Assembly: GCA_028571685.1 (NCBI GenBank)
Contig: CM053146.1
Coordinates: 20,123,431 to 20,187,430 of the forward strand
Reading direction: 5' to 3'
DNA: 64,000 nucleotides
Source: Heterohyrax brucei
Lineage: Eukaryota; Chordata; Mammalia; Hyracoidea; Procaviidae
Shown in pieces: positions 19,900 to 30,799 of the stretch (positions are counted from its first letter, which is position 1; every line of letters starts with the position of its first letter). Below the pieces are notes generated by a model, which was not told the origin of the DNA, did no database searches, and was given only the letters and a program-made list of their open reading frames with translations. The position numbers and the translations under genes are program-made.

Positions 19900-21688
19900 G
19901 TAGCAGGTTACGGGTACAGCAGGCAGAGTAAACTCCATTAAGCCAGGCCTAGCCAGACCAGGGCTTCCTTCAGCTGCTCAGCTCTGGCCTGCAGGCAAAG
20001 GCTGCCCTACAGGCGTTTGACACATTTATGCTTGTGGCCAATGAGGAAGTGACCCTGATCTGGGGGCACCTTATCTTGAGGCTCAATCAGTCATAAATGA
20101 GTCAACACACTCCACAGCTCCCTGTCTCAAAGGTGGCAACCCAAATAATTCTGCCTCTGGAATATCAAAGCCAGTAAGTGACCCCAGGAAACAGCTAGAC
20201 AGAGGGACATGAAGACCCCTCCTCCAGGCACATTCCCCTGTTGGGCTGACCTTTGAGAGTGACCTTCCCAGCAGTATGTCATGTTTAGTAGCATCTGCCT
20301 CCCTAACAGTGCTGGACCTTCTGAGGAGGGAGGCTCTGTTCTCCACCTGGTTGTTGCCTTGTTTCATCTGATCTCTCAGCCTTTTTCATCTGATCTCTCA
20401 GCCGCTTCTTTGTCTGTCTTTCCAGAAGAATGTCCAATCCCAGACCTGTAACCACCAAATGCACCTCTTTATTTTCCTTCACTGACTGCTCTGCTGTGTG
20501 ATATCTCACCATGCAAATTTTGGGGCCCTGGGGGCATAAGGCATAAAAAGGCTTTTAGTGGGCAGTTTAAGTCAATTTCCATTCCACCTGGGGACAGTGA
20601 TGTAATCCCCCTTGTCGGTTTTTGCATCCCAGCAGCACAGATCCCCCTGGAGCAGACAACTGGAGCCCCGGATCAACGAGTGGATTCCAGAGCTGCAGCA
20701 CCCCAGCCTCCTCCAGCCCGGCATGCTGTCATTCCCTGGCGAAACGCGGTCTTTCTGCAGGCCAACAGGTGCACACACCCTCCTTGCCCCTCGCAGCTCC
20801 TTTCTGCGTTTCTGTCTGTGTGAATTCTGACAGCTCCAGTGGCAGGGGTCGGCCTCACTGGTGCATTCTTCACCACACTAAACTGGTTAAAGCGTTTTGT
20901 TGTTCTAGAACCTTCTACAGGGCTCCCTCAACCCTACACAGCCCACTCCCAGCCCCCATGCTGAAAGTTCAAGAAAACTTCCTGGCAAAATGGCGTGTTC
21001 TCCATACATTCTCACCTAATTTATTGGATTTTTAAACTACTTATTTACTATGGCACCTACACCAAACATCTGGAGGGAGACTGAGAGCAGGGTAGTGGGG
21101 GAGGGCCCATTAGTGATTAAAATGGTAATTCTGTACTGGGACTTAGAAACCAGATCAGGGAAATTTTACATCTTGAGCCAATTGCTGGTTGGTGTGTAGA
21201 CTTAAGTCAATATACAATCTGAGAAAAATTGCTCCTTCTTTCCCTCTCTAACCAGGCAACTCATTCATTCAGCAGCCCATAAATATAGTTTATTCTCATC
21301 TCAGGGGCATGCAGACCTGTTCCAAGCCTAATCACCTCCTACCCCAACCCTGAAGCTGAGATCTAACAGAGAATCAAGGCAGGCCACAGCTAGAAGGAAC
21401 ACCAGAGGTTGGCAGGGCTTGTCTGAGCCTGAAAGGCTATTTTCTATGTTTCTCTTCTGCTTTATAACCTATTCATTTGTCCCCTTTGCCCTCTCCAGAT
21501 CTTGTCACAGGCACCGCCCCCATCACAGTAGCCCCTCATGTCCTGTCTTCCTTAAAGCTTTCAGAATGATGACACCTGTAAATTAAAAAAGCTCACCTGC
21601 TCTGTTACTACTTAGCAGTCACTACTTTAGGAGATCAGGCGCCCTTTGTCCTACCTATGAGAAAGCCCCACCATCCATCTGCCAGTTT
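19900..21688. other. Unique sequence with one candidate exon
   Basis: About 1.8 kb without a recognised repeat. A 20 bp word (TTTCATCTGATCTCTCAGCC) is duplicated in tandem at 20362-20402. ORFs on both strands near 20572-21035 come from a locally GC-rich, CpG-containing stretch, described separately as a possible exon. Confidence 0.45.
20641..20768 (+). other. Candidate exon, unproven
   Basis: A 128 bp GC-rich segment preceded by a pyrimidine-rich CCCCCTTGTCGGTTTTTGCA region and CAGCAGCACAG (acceptor-like), and followed by GCCAACAG|GTGCAC (donor-like GT). None of the three forward frames has a stop across it, and it keeps several CpGs in an otherwise CpG-poor window. Against it: the acceptor tract is short, the donor is weak after the GT, and I recognise no protein in any frame. 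It could equally be unique GC-rich DNA. Confidence 0.22.
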
Positions 21689-21689
21689 G

Positions 21690-22046
21690 TCTTACCACGG
21701 TGACTTGCACGCACTACGATGCTGGCAGCTGTGCCACCAGTATTTCAAATACCAACAGGGCTTCCAGCCTAAGGCAGGCTTGAAAGAAAGGCCTGGTGAT
21801 CTACTTCTGAAAATTAACCAATGGGTCACAATTAGCCTACGGATCACAACAGAATACTGTCTGATACAGCGTTGGAAGATGAGTCCCCTAGTTTAGAAGG
21901 CACTCAAAATGCACAGTGGGTGCAACAATGGACTTGAGCATGACAGCGATCGTAAAGATGACACAGAACCAGGAAACGTTTCATTGTGCATGGGGCTTCC
22001 ATGAGTCAGAGCAGACTATGGCAGCTATCAACCACAACAGGGGAAA
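21690..22046 (+). mobile_element. RTE-like SINE/LINE 3' copy
   Basis: Sense, about 355 bp: TTGCACGCACTACGATGCTG, CACCAGTATTTCAAATACCA, AAAGGCCTGGTGATCTACTT, CTGTCTGATACAGCGTTGGA, AGATGAGTCCCCTAGTTTAG, AAGGCACTCAAAATGCACAG, TTCATTGTGCATGGGGCTTC and a tail ATGAGTCAGAGCAGACTATG. The CAGTGTTGGAAGATGAG block continues past the SINE body into what appears to be RTE-clade LINE sequence. Confidence 0.75.
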
Positions 22047-22337
22047 GCCAATCAAAAACAACCCAAAACTGGATGACTAGGTGATTTTAAAGATGGAATT
22101 TCAATATTTTCAGGTCTCGGCTATTTGGATTATATACTAATAAAGACTAATTCCCAAGGAATGAGGTCAACTTTTTCCCTCCCACACATTTTTATTAGTG
22201 TTAATGTCAGGCACTAAAGAAGGTTCTGAAATACAGTGTAATATATACTCTGTTCTCAAGGAACTTGGAGTCCAGTGGAGTTGGCCACCCTTTAACAAAA
22301 CCACAATCCCTACTGTGATAGTTGGTATGTTGACATG

Positions 22338-22503
22338 TACTGGAATCTATGCTACCAGCATTTCAAATACCAGCAGAATGACCTATGGTGGACAGATTTC
22401 TTCAGAACTTCCAACCTAAGGCAGCTAGGAAGAAAGGCCTGGTGATCTGCTTCCAAAAATTAGCCAATGGATCCCAATTAGCCTATGAGTCATAGCCCAA
22501 GGA
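22338..22503 (+). mobile_element. RTE-like SINE body, partial
   Basis: TCTATGCTACCAGCATTTCA, GGTGGACAGATTTCTTCAGA, GAAAGGCCTGGTGATCTGCT, AAATTAGCCAATGGATCCCA: the same body as the copy at 21690, 650 bp away. Confidence 0.75.
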
Positions 22504-22737
22504 AGGAGAAAATGCTGACAGCTGAAAAGGAAATGATTCCTACTTGTGTAAGATAACAGCAGTGACTAGTCAGTAGTATCATTCCTGGTTAGTAAACAGA
22601 ATCAGACCCAGTGCCAGTGGCATCACTTGGAGAGTGTGGGAGTAGACGGCATCAGGTGAGACTGTCTATGAAATTACTGTGCAATATTTCAGCATAAATT
22701 TACAATTTTTTTTAAAAATATCCCCATAGTTAGTTAT

Positions 22738-22886
22738 AGGAAACCCTGCTGACATAGTGGTTAAGTGCCATATCAGCTAACCAAAACATCAGCAGTTCTT
22801 CTTGGGGCATTTCTTCTCTGTCCTATAAGGTTGCTATGAGTCAGAACTGACTTGATGGCAGTGAGTCTGGCTTTGTGTTTTAATTA
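22738..22886 (+). mobile_element. AfroSINE, internally deleted
   Basis: GGAAACCCTGCTGACATAGT, CAGCTAACCAAAACATCAGC, TTCTTCTCTGTCCTATAAGG, AACTGACTTGATGGCAGTGA. The CCACCAG..CTCCTTGG segment between head and body is missing. Confidence 0.88.
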
Positions 22887-23267
22887 GTTACAACAACAAA
22901 AACATTTTTCATAAGACATGAAAAATATGCATGTATCAATATACTTACAAAGCCAAAACTCTATGCTAACTTACTTTTTGACTCTTCTAATGCTGTCATC
23001 ATTGCCCAAGTATGGTAATGCTTCAAATCATGTGGCTTCTTCTGTACTTTTTTGAGACTGAAGTAATAATTAAAGGAAAAAGGGTACTACATGAGGGTTA
23101 TGACTTATGAGTTACATTAATACAAAAAATATAACTAAGGATTCTACATGGGCTGGTACTAAGGATTTTATGTGGTCTGATTCTATATGGGGAGTGGTGA
23201 CACCATAAGTTTTTGCACTGGGTGACACCAACCTAGTAATGCCACTGTCCAGTGCTTAACCGCCCAG

Positions 23268-23424
23268 TAACAACCCACTGCCATGGAATTGATTCCACTC
23301 ATAGTGACCCCGTAGGACAGAGTAGAACCACCACCACAGAGTTTCCAAGGAGCTCCTGGTGGATTTGAACTGCCAACGTTTTGGTTAACAGCTGTAGCAT
23401 TTCATAGTACATCACCAGGGTTTG
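23268..23424 (-). mobile_element. AfroSINE
   Basis: Antisense full-length: AACAACCCACTGCCATGGAA, CAGAGTTTCCAAGGAGCTCC, TTTTGGTTAACAGCTGTAGC, ending CATCACCAGGGTTTG. Confidence 0.92.
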
Positions 23425-23520
23425 TTACTTAATTTTCAAGACCTTAAGCTCTGCCCTGACCCAGCTTGTTGAGCTTCTTACCGCTCACCAGCAGACATAA
23501 AAATCCTCCGTAACTGGGCT

Positions 23521-23716
23521 CTGGAGTCCCTGAGTGGTGCAAAGACTTAACAAGTTTGGTTGCTAACAAAAAGGTTGGAAATTGAGGATCACCCACAAAT
23601 ACCTTGGAGGAAAGGCCTGCTGTTCAACTTTTGAAAAATCAGCCATGAAGTGCATTTCTACTCTGAGACGTGGGGTTGACATGAGTCAGAAGCAACCAAT
23701 GGCAACTGGTTTAGCT
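23521..23716 (+). mobile_element. AfroSINE, long variant
   Basis: CTGGAGTCCCTGAGTGGTGC, GTTTGGTTGCTAACAAAAAG, GGAAAGGCCTGCTGTTCAAC, TTTTGAAAAATCAGCCATGA, TGGGGTTGACATGAGTCAGA. Same subfamily as 2109-2322. Confidence 0.88.
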
Positions 23717-24377
23717 AGGCTGTGCTCCTCCCTTCCCTGTGTTCCAAACATACCTATCTTTGTATCTTTGTTCAAGCCCTCCTGCCTGGGATACTTGCTC
23801 TTTTTCTCATTCTCTCTTTTTGCCTTTCCAAATGCTGCATGTACTTCAAATAGGGCTGCATTCCTGAGCATGTGAAAGTTGCATAGAGCCCCATACTCAG
23901 AAGGGCCTTATGCTGGGTTCAGTGCTCTGCCACTGTGCTTTATTAATACAATGTGAATTAACTAAATGTTCCAATTTCTCTCTTGTCAGGGCCAGATAAG
24001 CCAGATCTGCATCTTCCCTGGGAAAAGTATAATATGTAACAGAACGAGACAGAAATCAATAATATTTCATGTTAGTCACCCTGCCACACAAGTGAACACT
24101 GCCCACTAGGAATCCTGACAGCAGTAGGCAAGTAGGACTCACCTTGCCAGGTTATATGTGGATGGGAACACTACTGGGGGTAGAAATGGAGGAATCATGA
24201 GGACGAGATTGGCCATCCACTATGGCTAACTCAGGCAAGATTAGTATTCAACCAACAATGCGTCATAGATGGCTGCTATCAGCACTCTCCCTGCTGCCTA
24301 ATAAGCAAAGTATGGTAGAAAATGTTGGCCTTTCATCTCCTAGAGGGTTAGGATTGAAATGATCTAGGTCAGCCCCC

Positions 24378-24670
24378 TTCCCTTGCTTCTGGGCATGCTG
24401 ACCTCTGCATCTTCGGGACTTGAGCCAGTGACCTGCTGTCTTGCCTTCAGAACTTGGATTTATCACCCTCTGCTCAATGGCAGTGGGATAGGGCAGCCTG
24501 TGAGCCAGCAGCCTGCCATCTGACTTGGGTTTGTCAGTCCCGACAACTATATGAGTCAGGAGAAGCTTCCAGCCTTCAGTCTGACCCATGGACTTGAGAC
24601 TTAACAGCTTCTGCAACCACGTGAGCAATTTCCACTGGCTTTGTTTTTTTAGAGAACCTAGCCTAAGACA
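24378..24670 (+). mobile_element. ERVL 5' LTR, 5'-truncated
   Basis: Retains the 3' half of the LTR: GCTGACCTCTGCATCTTCGG, GGACTTGAGCCAGTGACCTG, CAGTCTGACCCATGGACTTG, ending TAGAGAACCTAGCCTAAGAC A. It aligns with the corresponding half of 30217-30791. The missing U3 means the promoter is gone. Confidence 0.82.
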
Positions 24671-24672
24671 TT

Positions 24673-24690
24673 TGGTATCAAGAGTGGTTC
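24673..24690 (+). other. ERVL primer binding site (tRNA-Leu-like)
   Basis: TGGTATCAAGAGTGGTTC begins two bases after the CA end of the 5' LTR, where a retroviral primer binding site is expected. It starts TGG and complements the 3' end of tRNA-Leu with a few mismatches, as expected for the ERVL (leucine) group. Confidence 0.85.
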
Positions 24691-26095
24691 TATAGGGAAA
24701 AAATCATACAGAAGAGCTTTCTAAAGTGATTCTCAAGTCAGACTATTCTTAAAGACTCTGATGACTGTCTCCAGTAGCAAATAGCCAAGCCAAGTGACGT
24801 CGAGTCGAGCAAATAGGGCACTGCTAATTCATGGTGTGATATGACAATGTTAACATGCAAAATATCACCACCAGTAGACCAAGTATTGGTGAGAAACAAG
24901 GCTCTGGGTGATCCCATGTTTGAAATTTTTCTATGAATTTTTCAGAATAAGAAGTACAGGGAACCTGGTGGTTGGTCTTACTTCTGTTAGACAGTGGTGA
25001 AAGAAAGAGATGAATGAATTCAGGGTTTTAGAGTCACAGATCAAGTGCCACATAAAAGACCTCAAAGTTGCCACTTGTGCCCTCAAAGCCTCGTTTCAGC
25101 TAATATTGTTGAAAACCAAACTCAGTGTCTTATCATAAGTGTGGCTGAATTACAATGCTAATTGGCTTCCCAAACTCCAGTAGTACCAGAAGTCAAAGTG
25201 AGGACATTGGGTGGAAAGAAATGGGGTGCTAAAGCTTGGAATGGCAACATATGGACAGATATCCATGTAACTGGGACACTGACTAATTTCTGTTGAATCA
25301 CTCCTCTCAACAGAACCAGCCATCTTATTCCCATCTGTAGAGATCATTCCATCCTTGTCTGTTAAGCTATCCTCTCCATTAAAACCACTATCCCTTCCTT
25401 CTCTATCTAGTAAGATTCACCCAGCTGTGCCTAAAGAGTCTTGATCTCAGATGTAGCCTGAGGTGGCACCTGTGACATCATCTGGAGTAATGCCTTATAA
25501 GACATCATTGAACATTCCCAGGACCACCCCCACCATCCATTCTTGCATCTGGACCTGTCACTAAAATTAAGTCTCAGGGAGCCAGAAAAGGTGAAGCACA
25601 AAATGTGACCCAGGAAGAGATACGTTGCACTCTAAAAATCTGCTTGACTTTTCATGAATGTACAAACAGAAACCTGGGGACTATGTGTGGGATAATGGTG
25701 AATGGAATATAAGTTTATTGACAACAAAGCAATAATTAGAATAGTCTGATTCATACAGATTTGTGGCAATGGCCATTTACTCATAGTATCCCTAGGAGTG
25801 AAAGAAACAAGAAATCTACTAAACATGTACTTGACCTGTACAAACAGGTGAATTCTAGGCTAAGTGAATGACAGTATAACTTGAATTGCCAAAATAGAGA
25901 GTTATGTACCTGATCAATTCCCAGACTAGAGCTAATTTAAAGACCTTTGAATTAAAGGGAGGCTGGGCCCCTTTGAAGAAGGACCCCACTACGTTGCTGA
26001 AAGCTTACATTGTTGACTTTTCTTCCAGCCTTCACCAAAGGGATATATGGCCTTTTATGAGAGTGACTATTCACCGGAGAAAGGAAATAGTCAGA
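24691..26095 (+). pseudogene. ERVL leader and gag region, decayed
   Basis: The 1.4 kb between primer binding site and protease occupies the leader/gag position. The frames are too broken to show capsid or nucleocapsid motifs. The assignment is positional. A short SINE tail (24785-24812, AGCCAAGCCAAGTGACGTCG) has landed in it. Confidence 0.55.
24785..24812 (-). mobile_element. Extremely short SINE tail
   Basis: AGCCAAGCCAAGTGACGTCG then AGTCG: the antisense terminal end of an AfroSINE/RTE-family copy without any body, inside the ERVL leader. Confidence 0.6.
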
Positions 26096-26290
26096 CTTTA
26101 GGGGGGATTATTGGATACTGGTTCCAAGCAGACACTAATTCCAGGAGACCCAAAATGTCACTGTGGCCCACCAGTCAGAATAAGAGAGTGTAGAAGTTGG
26201 GTTATAAATGGAGTCGTAGCTCAGGTTCATATCATAAGGCTTCAGTGGATCCCTGCAGTGATTTCATTTCCTGAGTTCCAGAATGTATAA
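26096..26290 (+). pseudogene. ERVL protease remnant
   Basis: One frame reads GGLLDTGSKQTLIPGD near its start. LLDTGS is the retroviral aspartic protease active-site motif (D-T-G/S). The frame stays open about 60 codons to a stop at 26289. The protease would cleave the polyprotein. This copy has lost its upstream frame and is cut off from RT by an inserted LTR. Confidence 0.8.
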
Positions 26291-26406
26291 TTGAAACAGA
26301 TACACTCAGCAACTGGAAGAACCTCTACATTAGATTAAGTGTAAGGGTATTAAGAGTAAAGGCTATTATGGTAGGAAAAGCCAAGTGGCATGTATCAGTA
26401 CTGCTC

Positions 26407-26944
26407 TGCCTTGGTCATCAGGTACTGTTCTAACAGAAATTACCACAAGTGGGTGGCTTTAACAAAGAAAGTTTATTCTTACATAGTCCAGTAAGCTACA
26501 AGTCTGAATTTAGGGTGCCATCTCCAGGGGAAGGCTTGCCCTGTTTGTCAGTTCTGGAAGAAGGTCCTTGTGTTACATCAGTTTGTCTTTGGTCTAAGAG
26601 CATCTCAGCACAGGAACCTCGGATCCAAAGGATGCACTCTGCTCTCAGGGTTGCTTTCTTGATGGTATGAGATTCCCTAGCTCTCTGCTTACTCCTCTTT
26701 CCTTTCATATCATGTAGGATAAAAGGTGGTACAATACACACTCCAGGGAAACTCTGTTCGTAAGGGTATTGCATTACCACTCTAATCCTCTTTTAACATA
26801 ATCCTATCTATTAACCATAGGCAGAGATAAGGATTTACAGCATGGGAAAGTCACAAAATAGAGAGCAATCACACAACACTGGCAATCATGGCCCAATCAA
26901 ACTACTAAGCAAATGTTTGAGGGGACAAAATTCAATCCATGACA
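26407..26944 (-). mobile_element. MaLR-like solo LTR, copy 3, inside ERVL pol
   Basis: Antisense copy of the 3806-4303 family. On the plus strand it starts TGCCTTGGTCATCAGGTACT, continues CAAGTGGGTGGCTTTAACAA and GTGCCATCTCCAGGGGAAGG, and ends AAAATTCAATCCATGACA. The flanks TGCTC and TGTCC may be a decayed 5 bp duplication. It postdates the ERVL. Confidence 0.85.
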
Positions 26945-27492
26945 TGTCCCTGCCTAGAGAAATAGTAAACTGAAAGCAAACCATAGTCCTGGAGAAATTG
27001 CAGAGACTAAGCTCACCATCAAGGAATTACAAAATGCAGGAGAGATGGTGATTCCCATTCAGCTGGCCTATTTAACTTGGGCAAAGCACAGGTGGCTTTT
27101 GGAGAATGACAGTGGGTTATTGTAAACTTAACCAGGGGGTCACTGCAATTGTAACTGTTGTTCCATATGTGATTTCATTGCTTGAGCAAATTAATACATC
27201 TCATGGTACTTGGTATGCAGAAATTCATCTGGCAATGCTTTCTTTCAACTCTGGTTTGGAGGAACACCAGAAGCTGTTTCCTTCAGCTGGCAAGGCCAGC
27301 AATACACCTTCACTGTTGTATCTCAGAGATATATTTACTATCCAGCCATATATTATAATCTAGTTTTCAGGGAACTTGATCACCTTTCCTTTACACAAGA
27401 TATCACACTGGTCCATTATAGTGATGACGTTATGCTGACTAGATGCAGTAAGGAAGGCATATCAGTGACCAGGGGTTTGTTGCTAAACTAGT
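26945..27492 (+). pseudogene. ERVL reverse transcriptase remnant
   Basis: RT palm and fingers in two overlapping frames (27106-27363 and 27210-27491), implying a frameshift near 27250-27300. Recognisable blocks are a GYCKLNQGVTAI stretch, TWYAEIHLAM (first catalytic Asp position reads H here), FTVVSQRYIYYPA and LVHYSDDVMLT. The last is the YxDD catalytic motif with S in place of the usual residue. It cannot be translated as one enzyme. Confidence 0.85.
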
Positions 27493-28260
27493 TGCTTGCT
27501 AGAAAGTAGGAAATTATCCCACAAAAATTCAGGTGCCTTCTATCTCTGCAAAATTTCTTGCAGGACCATGATGTAGCGCTTGACAACATAATCCTTCTAA
27601 AGGGAAGGATAAGTTGTTACATCTGGCTTCTCTTACAAGTGAAAAGGGGGCACAAGGCCAGGTAGACCTCTTTGGATCTGGAAGGTAATATATCCCTCAT
27701 TTGGGTGTGCTACTTGGCCTATTTATCACGTGTCTCAAAAGACTGTTAGTTCTAAATGGGGCCCAGCCCAGAGAAGGCTCTGCAATAGCTTTAGGCTGCC
27801 ATGTCAGCTGCTCTAACACTTGGGCCATACAACACAGCTGATCCAATAGTGCTTGAAGTGTCAGTGGAAGATGGAGATGCTGTGTGGGATCTTTGGCAAG
27901 GCTGTGTTGGTGAATCACAGTGAAAACTCTTAGGATTTTAGAGCAAAGCCCTGCCATACTCAGTAGATAACTATTTTCTTTTTGAAAAATAGCTTTTGGC
28001 TTGTTACTGGGCTTCAGTAGAGACTGAATATTTAGCCACAGGCTGCCACATCACTAGGTAGCCTGAGCTGCTCATCAAGACCTGAGTATGGTCCAGCCCA
28101 TAGAGTTATAAAATTTAACAGCAGCACTCTGTCACTAAACAGAAGTGGTACATATGAAATCAGGCTCTAGAAGGACTTAAAAGAACAAATTCCATGAGGA
28201 AGTGGCCAAAATGCCCATGATCTCTACTCCTGTTACATTACCTGCCTTCTCTCAGTCTGC
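27493..28260 (+). pseudogene. ERVL pol connection region, decayed
   Basis: About 770 bp between RT and RNase H with no long frame. Position places it in the RT thumb/connection. An antisense ORF at 27697-27957 is a shadow. Confidence 0.5.
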
Positions 28261-28560
28261 ACCTATAGCCTCATTGGGAATTCCTTATGATCAGTTGACT
28301 GAGGAAAGGAAAACTCATGCCTGGTTCACAGATGATTCTGCACAATATGCAGGTACCATTCAAAAGTGGACAGCAGCAGCCCAGTAGTCTGTTTCTGGGA
28401 CCTCCCTGGAAGACAGTGGTGAGAAACATTCTTCCCACTGGGCGGAGATTCTAGGAGTATATCTGGTTGTTCTCTTTGCTTGGAAGGAGGAATGGCCAGA
28501 CACATGCTTGTGTACCGCTTCATTGGCTGTGTCTAATGATTTAGCTAAATGGTCAGGGAC
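28261..28560 (+). pseudogene. ERVL RNase H remnant
   Basis: Frame 28202-28387 contains LTEERKTHAWFTDDSAQYAG, with TDDSA in the place of the first catalytic Asp motif of RNase H. It stops after about 30 more codons. Further blocks are broken by frameshifts. Confidence 0.75.
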
Positions 28561-28662
28561 TTGGAGAGAACATGGCTAGAAAACTGGGGACAGACTGGTT
28601 TGGAGAAGAGACATGTGGATAGACCTCTCTGAATGGGCCAAAGAAATGAAGACATTTGTGTT

Positions 28663-28712
28663 TCATGGCACCATGAGTTGGATCCGACTCGGCAGCACTT
28701 GGCTTGGCTGGC
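28663..28712 (+). mobile_element. Extremely short SINE tail
   Basis: CATGGCACCATGAGTTGGAT followed by CCGACTCGGCAGCACTTGGC and TTGGCTGG: the sense 3' end only, inserted between RNase H and integrase remnants. Confidence 0.7.
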
Positions 28713-28769
28713 ATGAATGCTTACCAAAGGGTGACCTCAGCACAGGAGAATTTTAACAATTAAATTAAT

Positions 28770-29335
28770 CAGATAATGTGTTCTGTGGAAACCTGTCATC
28801 TTATTTCCCCAGCCACTCCCACCATTGCCCAATGGGCTCATAAACAAAGTGGCTATGGTGGCAGGGATAAAGGCTATGCATGGACTCAGCAACATGGACT
28901 TTTAATAACAAAGACTGACTTGGCTACATCCACTGCTGAGTGCCTAATCTGCCATCAGTAGAGACAAACACAGAGTCCTGAGGCACCATTCCTTGAGGGG
29001 CTCAGCTAGCCGCCTTGTGGCAAATTGATTACCATAGACCACTTCCATCATGGAAAGGGTAGTGTTTCATTCTTCCTGGGCAAGACACTGTGGATACAGA
29101 TTTGCTTTCCCTGCACGTAATGCCTCTGCCAAAACTATCATCAACTCACAAAATGCTTTATCATCTATCATGATATCCCGTGCTGTATCACATTGCATCA
29201 AAGGACTCACTTCCAAGCAAATGAAGTATGGCTACGTGCCTGTGCTTAAGGAAATCACTGGCCTTACCAGGTTCCTCATCACCTTGAAGCAGCTGGCTTG
29301 ATAGGATGATGGAATGGCTTTCTAAAAACACAATT
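28770..29335 (+). pseudogene. ERVL integrase remnant
   Basis: The N-terminal zinc domain area has WAHKQSGYGG and later CLICHQ, so one CxxC pair survives and the second His position reads Tyr. The core follows after a stop: KLITIDHFHH (first catalytic Asp region) and FAFPARNASAKT. The second catalytic Asp block appears deleted (HCIKGLTSKQ is seen where it should be). The end matches the HLEAAG-type region with a frame change near 29285. Confidence 0.78.
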
Positions 29336-29379
29336 AAGGTGCCAGCTAGGTAGTAATACTTCACAGGGTTGTGACAATG

Positions 29380-30005
29380 TTCCCCGCGAGGCTGTATATG
29401 CTCTAAATTTGTCCAATATATGGTGCTGTTTCTCCCATAGCCATGGGTCCAGGAATCAACGGGTGAAGATAGGAGTGGTTCCTGTCACTGTTACCCCTAG
29501 GGACCTACTCAGAAAATTTTTGCTTCCTATCCCCACAACTCTGTGCTGTGCAGATCTAGAGATCCTGGTTCCAAAGAGTGGAATGTTCCCACCTGGATAC
29601 GCAACACAGATTCCACTGAACTGGAAATAAGAATGGTATCTGGCAACTTGGGGCTCCTTATGCCTCTGGATCAACAACGAAAAAGGGAGTCACTATAGTG
29701 ACTGATGTGGCTGACTGTCACTACTAAGGGGAAAGTGTATTAATGTTGCATAATGGAGGTAAAAAAGAGTATGCCTGGAATGCAGGGAATTCTTTAGGGC
29801 ATCTCTTAGTATTGTGATTAAAATCACTGGAAAACTATGACAACCCATTTCCAGCATGATTACTAACAGAATGAGAGTTTGGGTCACCCCAGAAGGCAAA
29901 GACATGTAACCAACCAAAGCGCTTGGTAAGGGCACAGAGAATACAGAATGAATGACAGAAGTAGTTCTAAATACCAACGATGACCACGTGACCAGTTGCA
30001 GAAAC
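29380..30005 (+). pseudogene. ERVL dUTPase-region remnant
   Basis: The 29409-29630 frame contains FLLPIPTTLCCADLEILVPK and SGMFPPGYATQIPLNWK, consistent with a dUTPase domain. dUTPase would hydrolyse dUTP to limit uracil in viral DNA. A second part (29700-30000) continues in other frames with DNAs reading GTCACCCCAGAAGGCAAAGA. An envelope gene is not seen. Confidence 0.75.
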
Positions 30006-30216
30006 AACGATTGTAATTTTATGAGTTTTTATTCCTTGTGTGTGTGCATCAAATATTTTTGTTTTCTTCTCTTATATAAGATGTAATGTGACTAGTACAT
30101 CATACATGTTTCAGTCGTATCTTGTTAGGCAGAACTATAGTTTCATAACTGTCTTTATTTAGAGACTGTGTACGGCTTGAGGAGTTATATACAGGTACCA
30201 AGTTCACAAGGGGTGA

Positions 30217-30690
30217 GTTGTGGTGTTTCTCATTCATTTGCAGTTATGTAATTATGTAGTTTGGCATCTGTGCAATGATGTAGTTTGGGAGTTATGTAAT
30301 GATGTAATTTGGTAGTCACATGATGATGTGGTTACCCTCCATGATGTGACATGATATATGATATGATCAGCAAATTAGTAGTAATAGGAGTTTCCTTGGG
30401 AGTGTAGCCTGTTTCCAGTATATATATCTATGAACGTGGCAAAACTTATTTGCTTGATATGAATCCTGCATCCGGCTCACGATCATCTGACCTCTGCTTC
30501 TTGGAACCTGAGCAAGCAGCTTGCTGTCTTACCTCCAGGTCTTTGATTTATCAGCCAGTCTGACCTGCTGATCTTGGCTTCATCAGTCCCTGAAACTAAG
30601 TGAGTAAGGAGAATTTTCCAGCCAGAGTTCTGACCCATACAGACTTGGGACTTACCATCCTCCACAACCACATGAGTTTGTTCTTGGAGA

Positions 30691-30771
<81 letters not shown>

Positions 30772-30791
30772 CTAGAAAACCCAGCATAAAA
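30217..30791 (+). mobile_element. ERVL 3' LTR
   Basis: About 575 bp. GTAATGATGTAATTTGGTAG repeats, TCATCTGACCTCTGCTTCTT, CTGACCCATACAGACTTGGG and the end TAGAAAACCCAGCATAAAAC A match the other ERVL-type LTRs. The site that in sister LTRs reads TCTCTCTC has expanded into a (TC)n(TG)n microsatellite. The left end is approximate. Confidence 0.8.
30694..30766. repeat. (TC)n(TG)n microsatellite
   Basis: About 24 TC units followed by about 12 TG units at the U5 side of the ERVL 3' LTR. ORFs rich in RE or LS/CV dipeptides here are repeat translations. Confidence 0.97.
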
Positions 30792-30799
30792 CAATGACA

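Larger units (their letters stand above)
24378..30791 (+). mobile_element. ERVL provirus, degenerate
   Basis: A 6.4 kb provirus: truncated 5' LTR (24378-24670), primer binding site (24673-24690), decayed gag region, pol with protease, RT, RNase H, integrase and dUTPase remnants in order, then a 3' LTR (30217-30791). The dUTPase after the integrase is a hallmark of the ERVL group. There is no envelope-like segment between dUTPase and the 3' LTR, as known for ERVL. All reading frames carry stops and frameshifts, and a MaLR-like LTR (26407-26944) interrupts pol in antisense. The element is non-functional. Confidence 0.9.

Noticed and set aside
26096-29335. Intact ERVL pol
   Set aside because: Frameshifts, stops, an inserted LTR, a changed YxDD and a missing integrase block.
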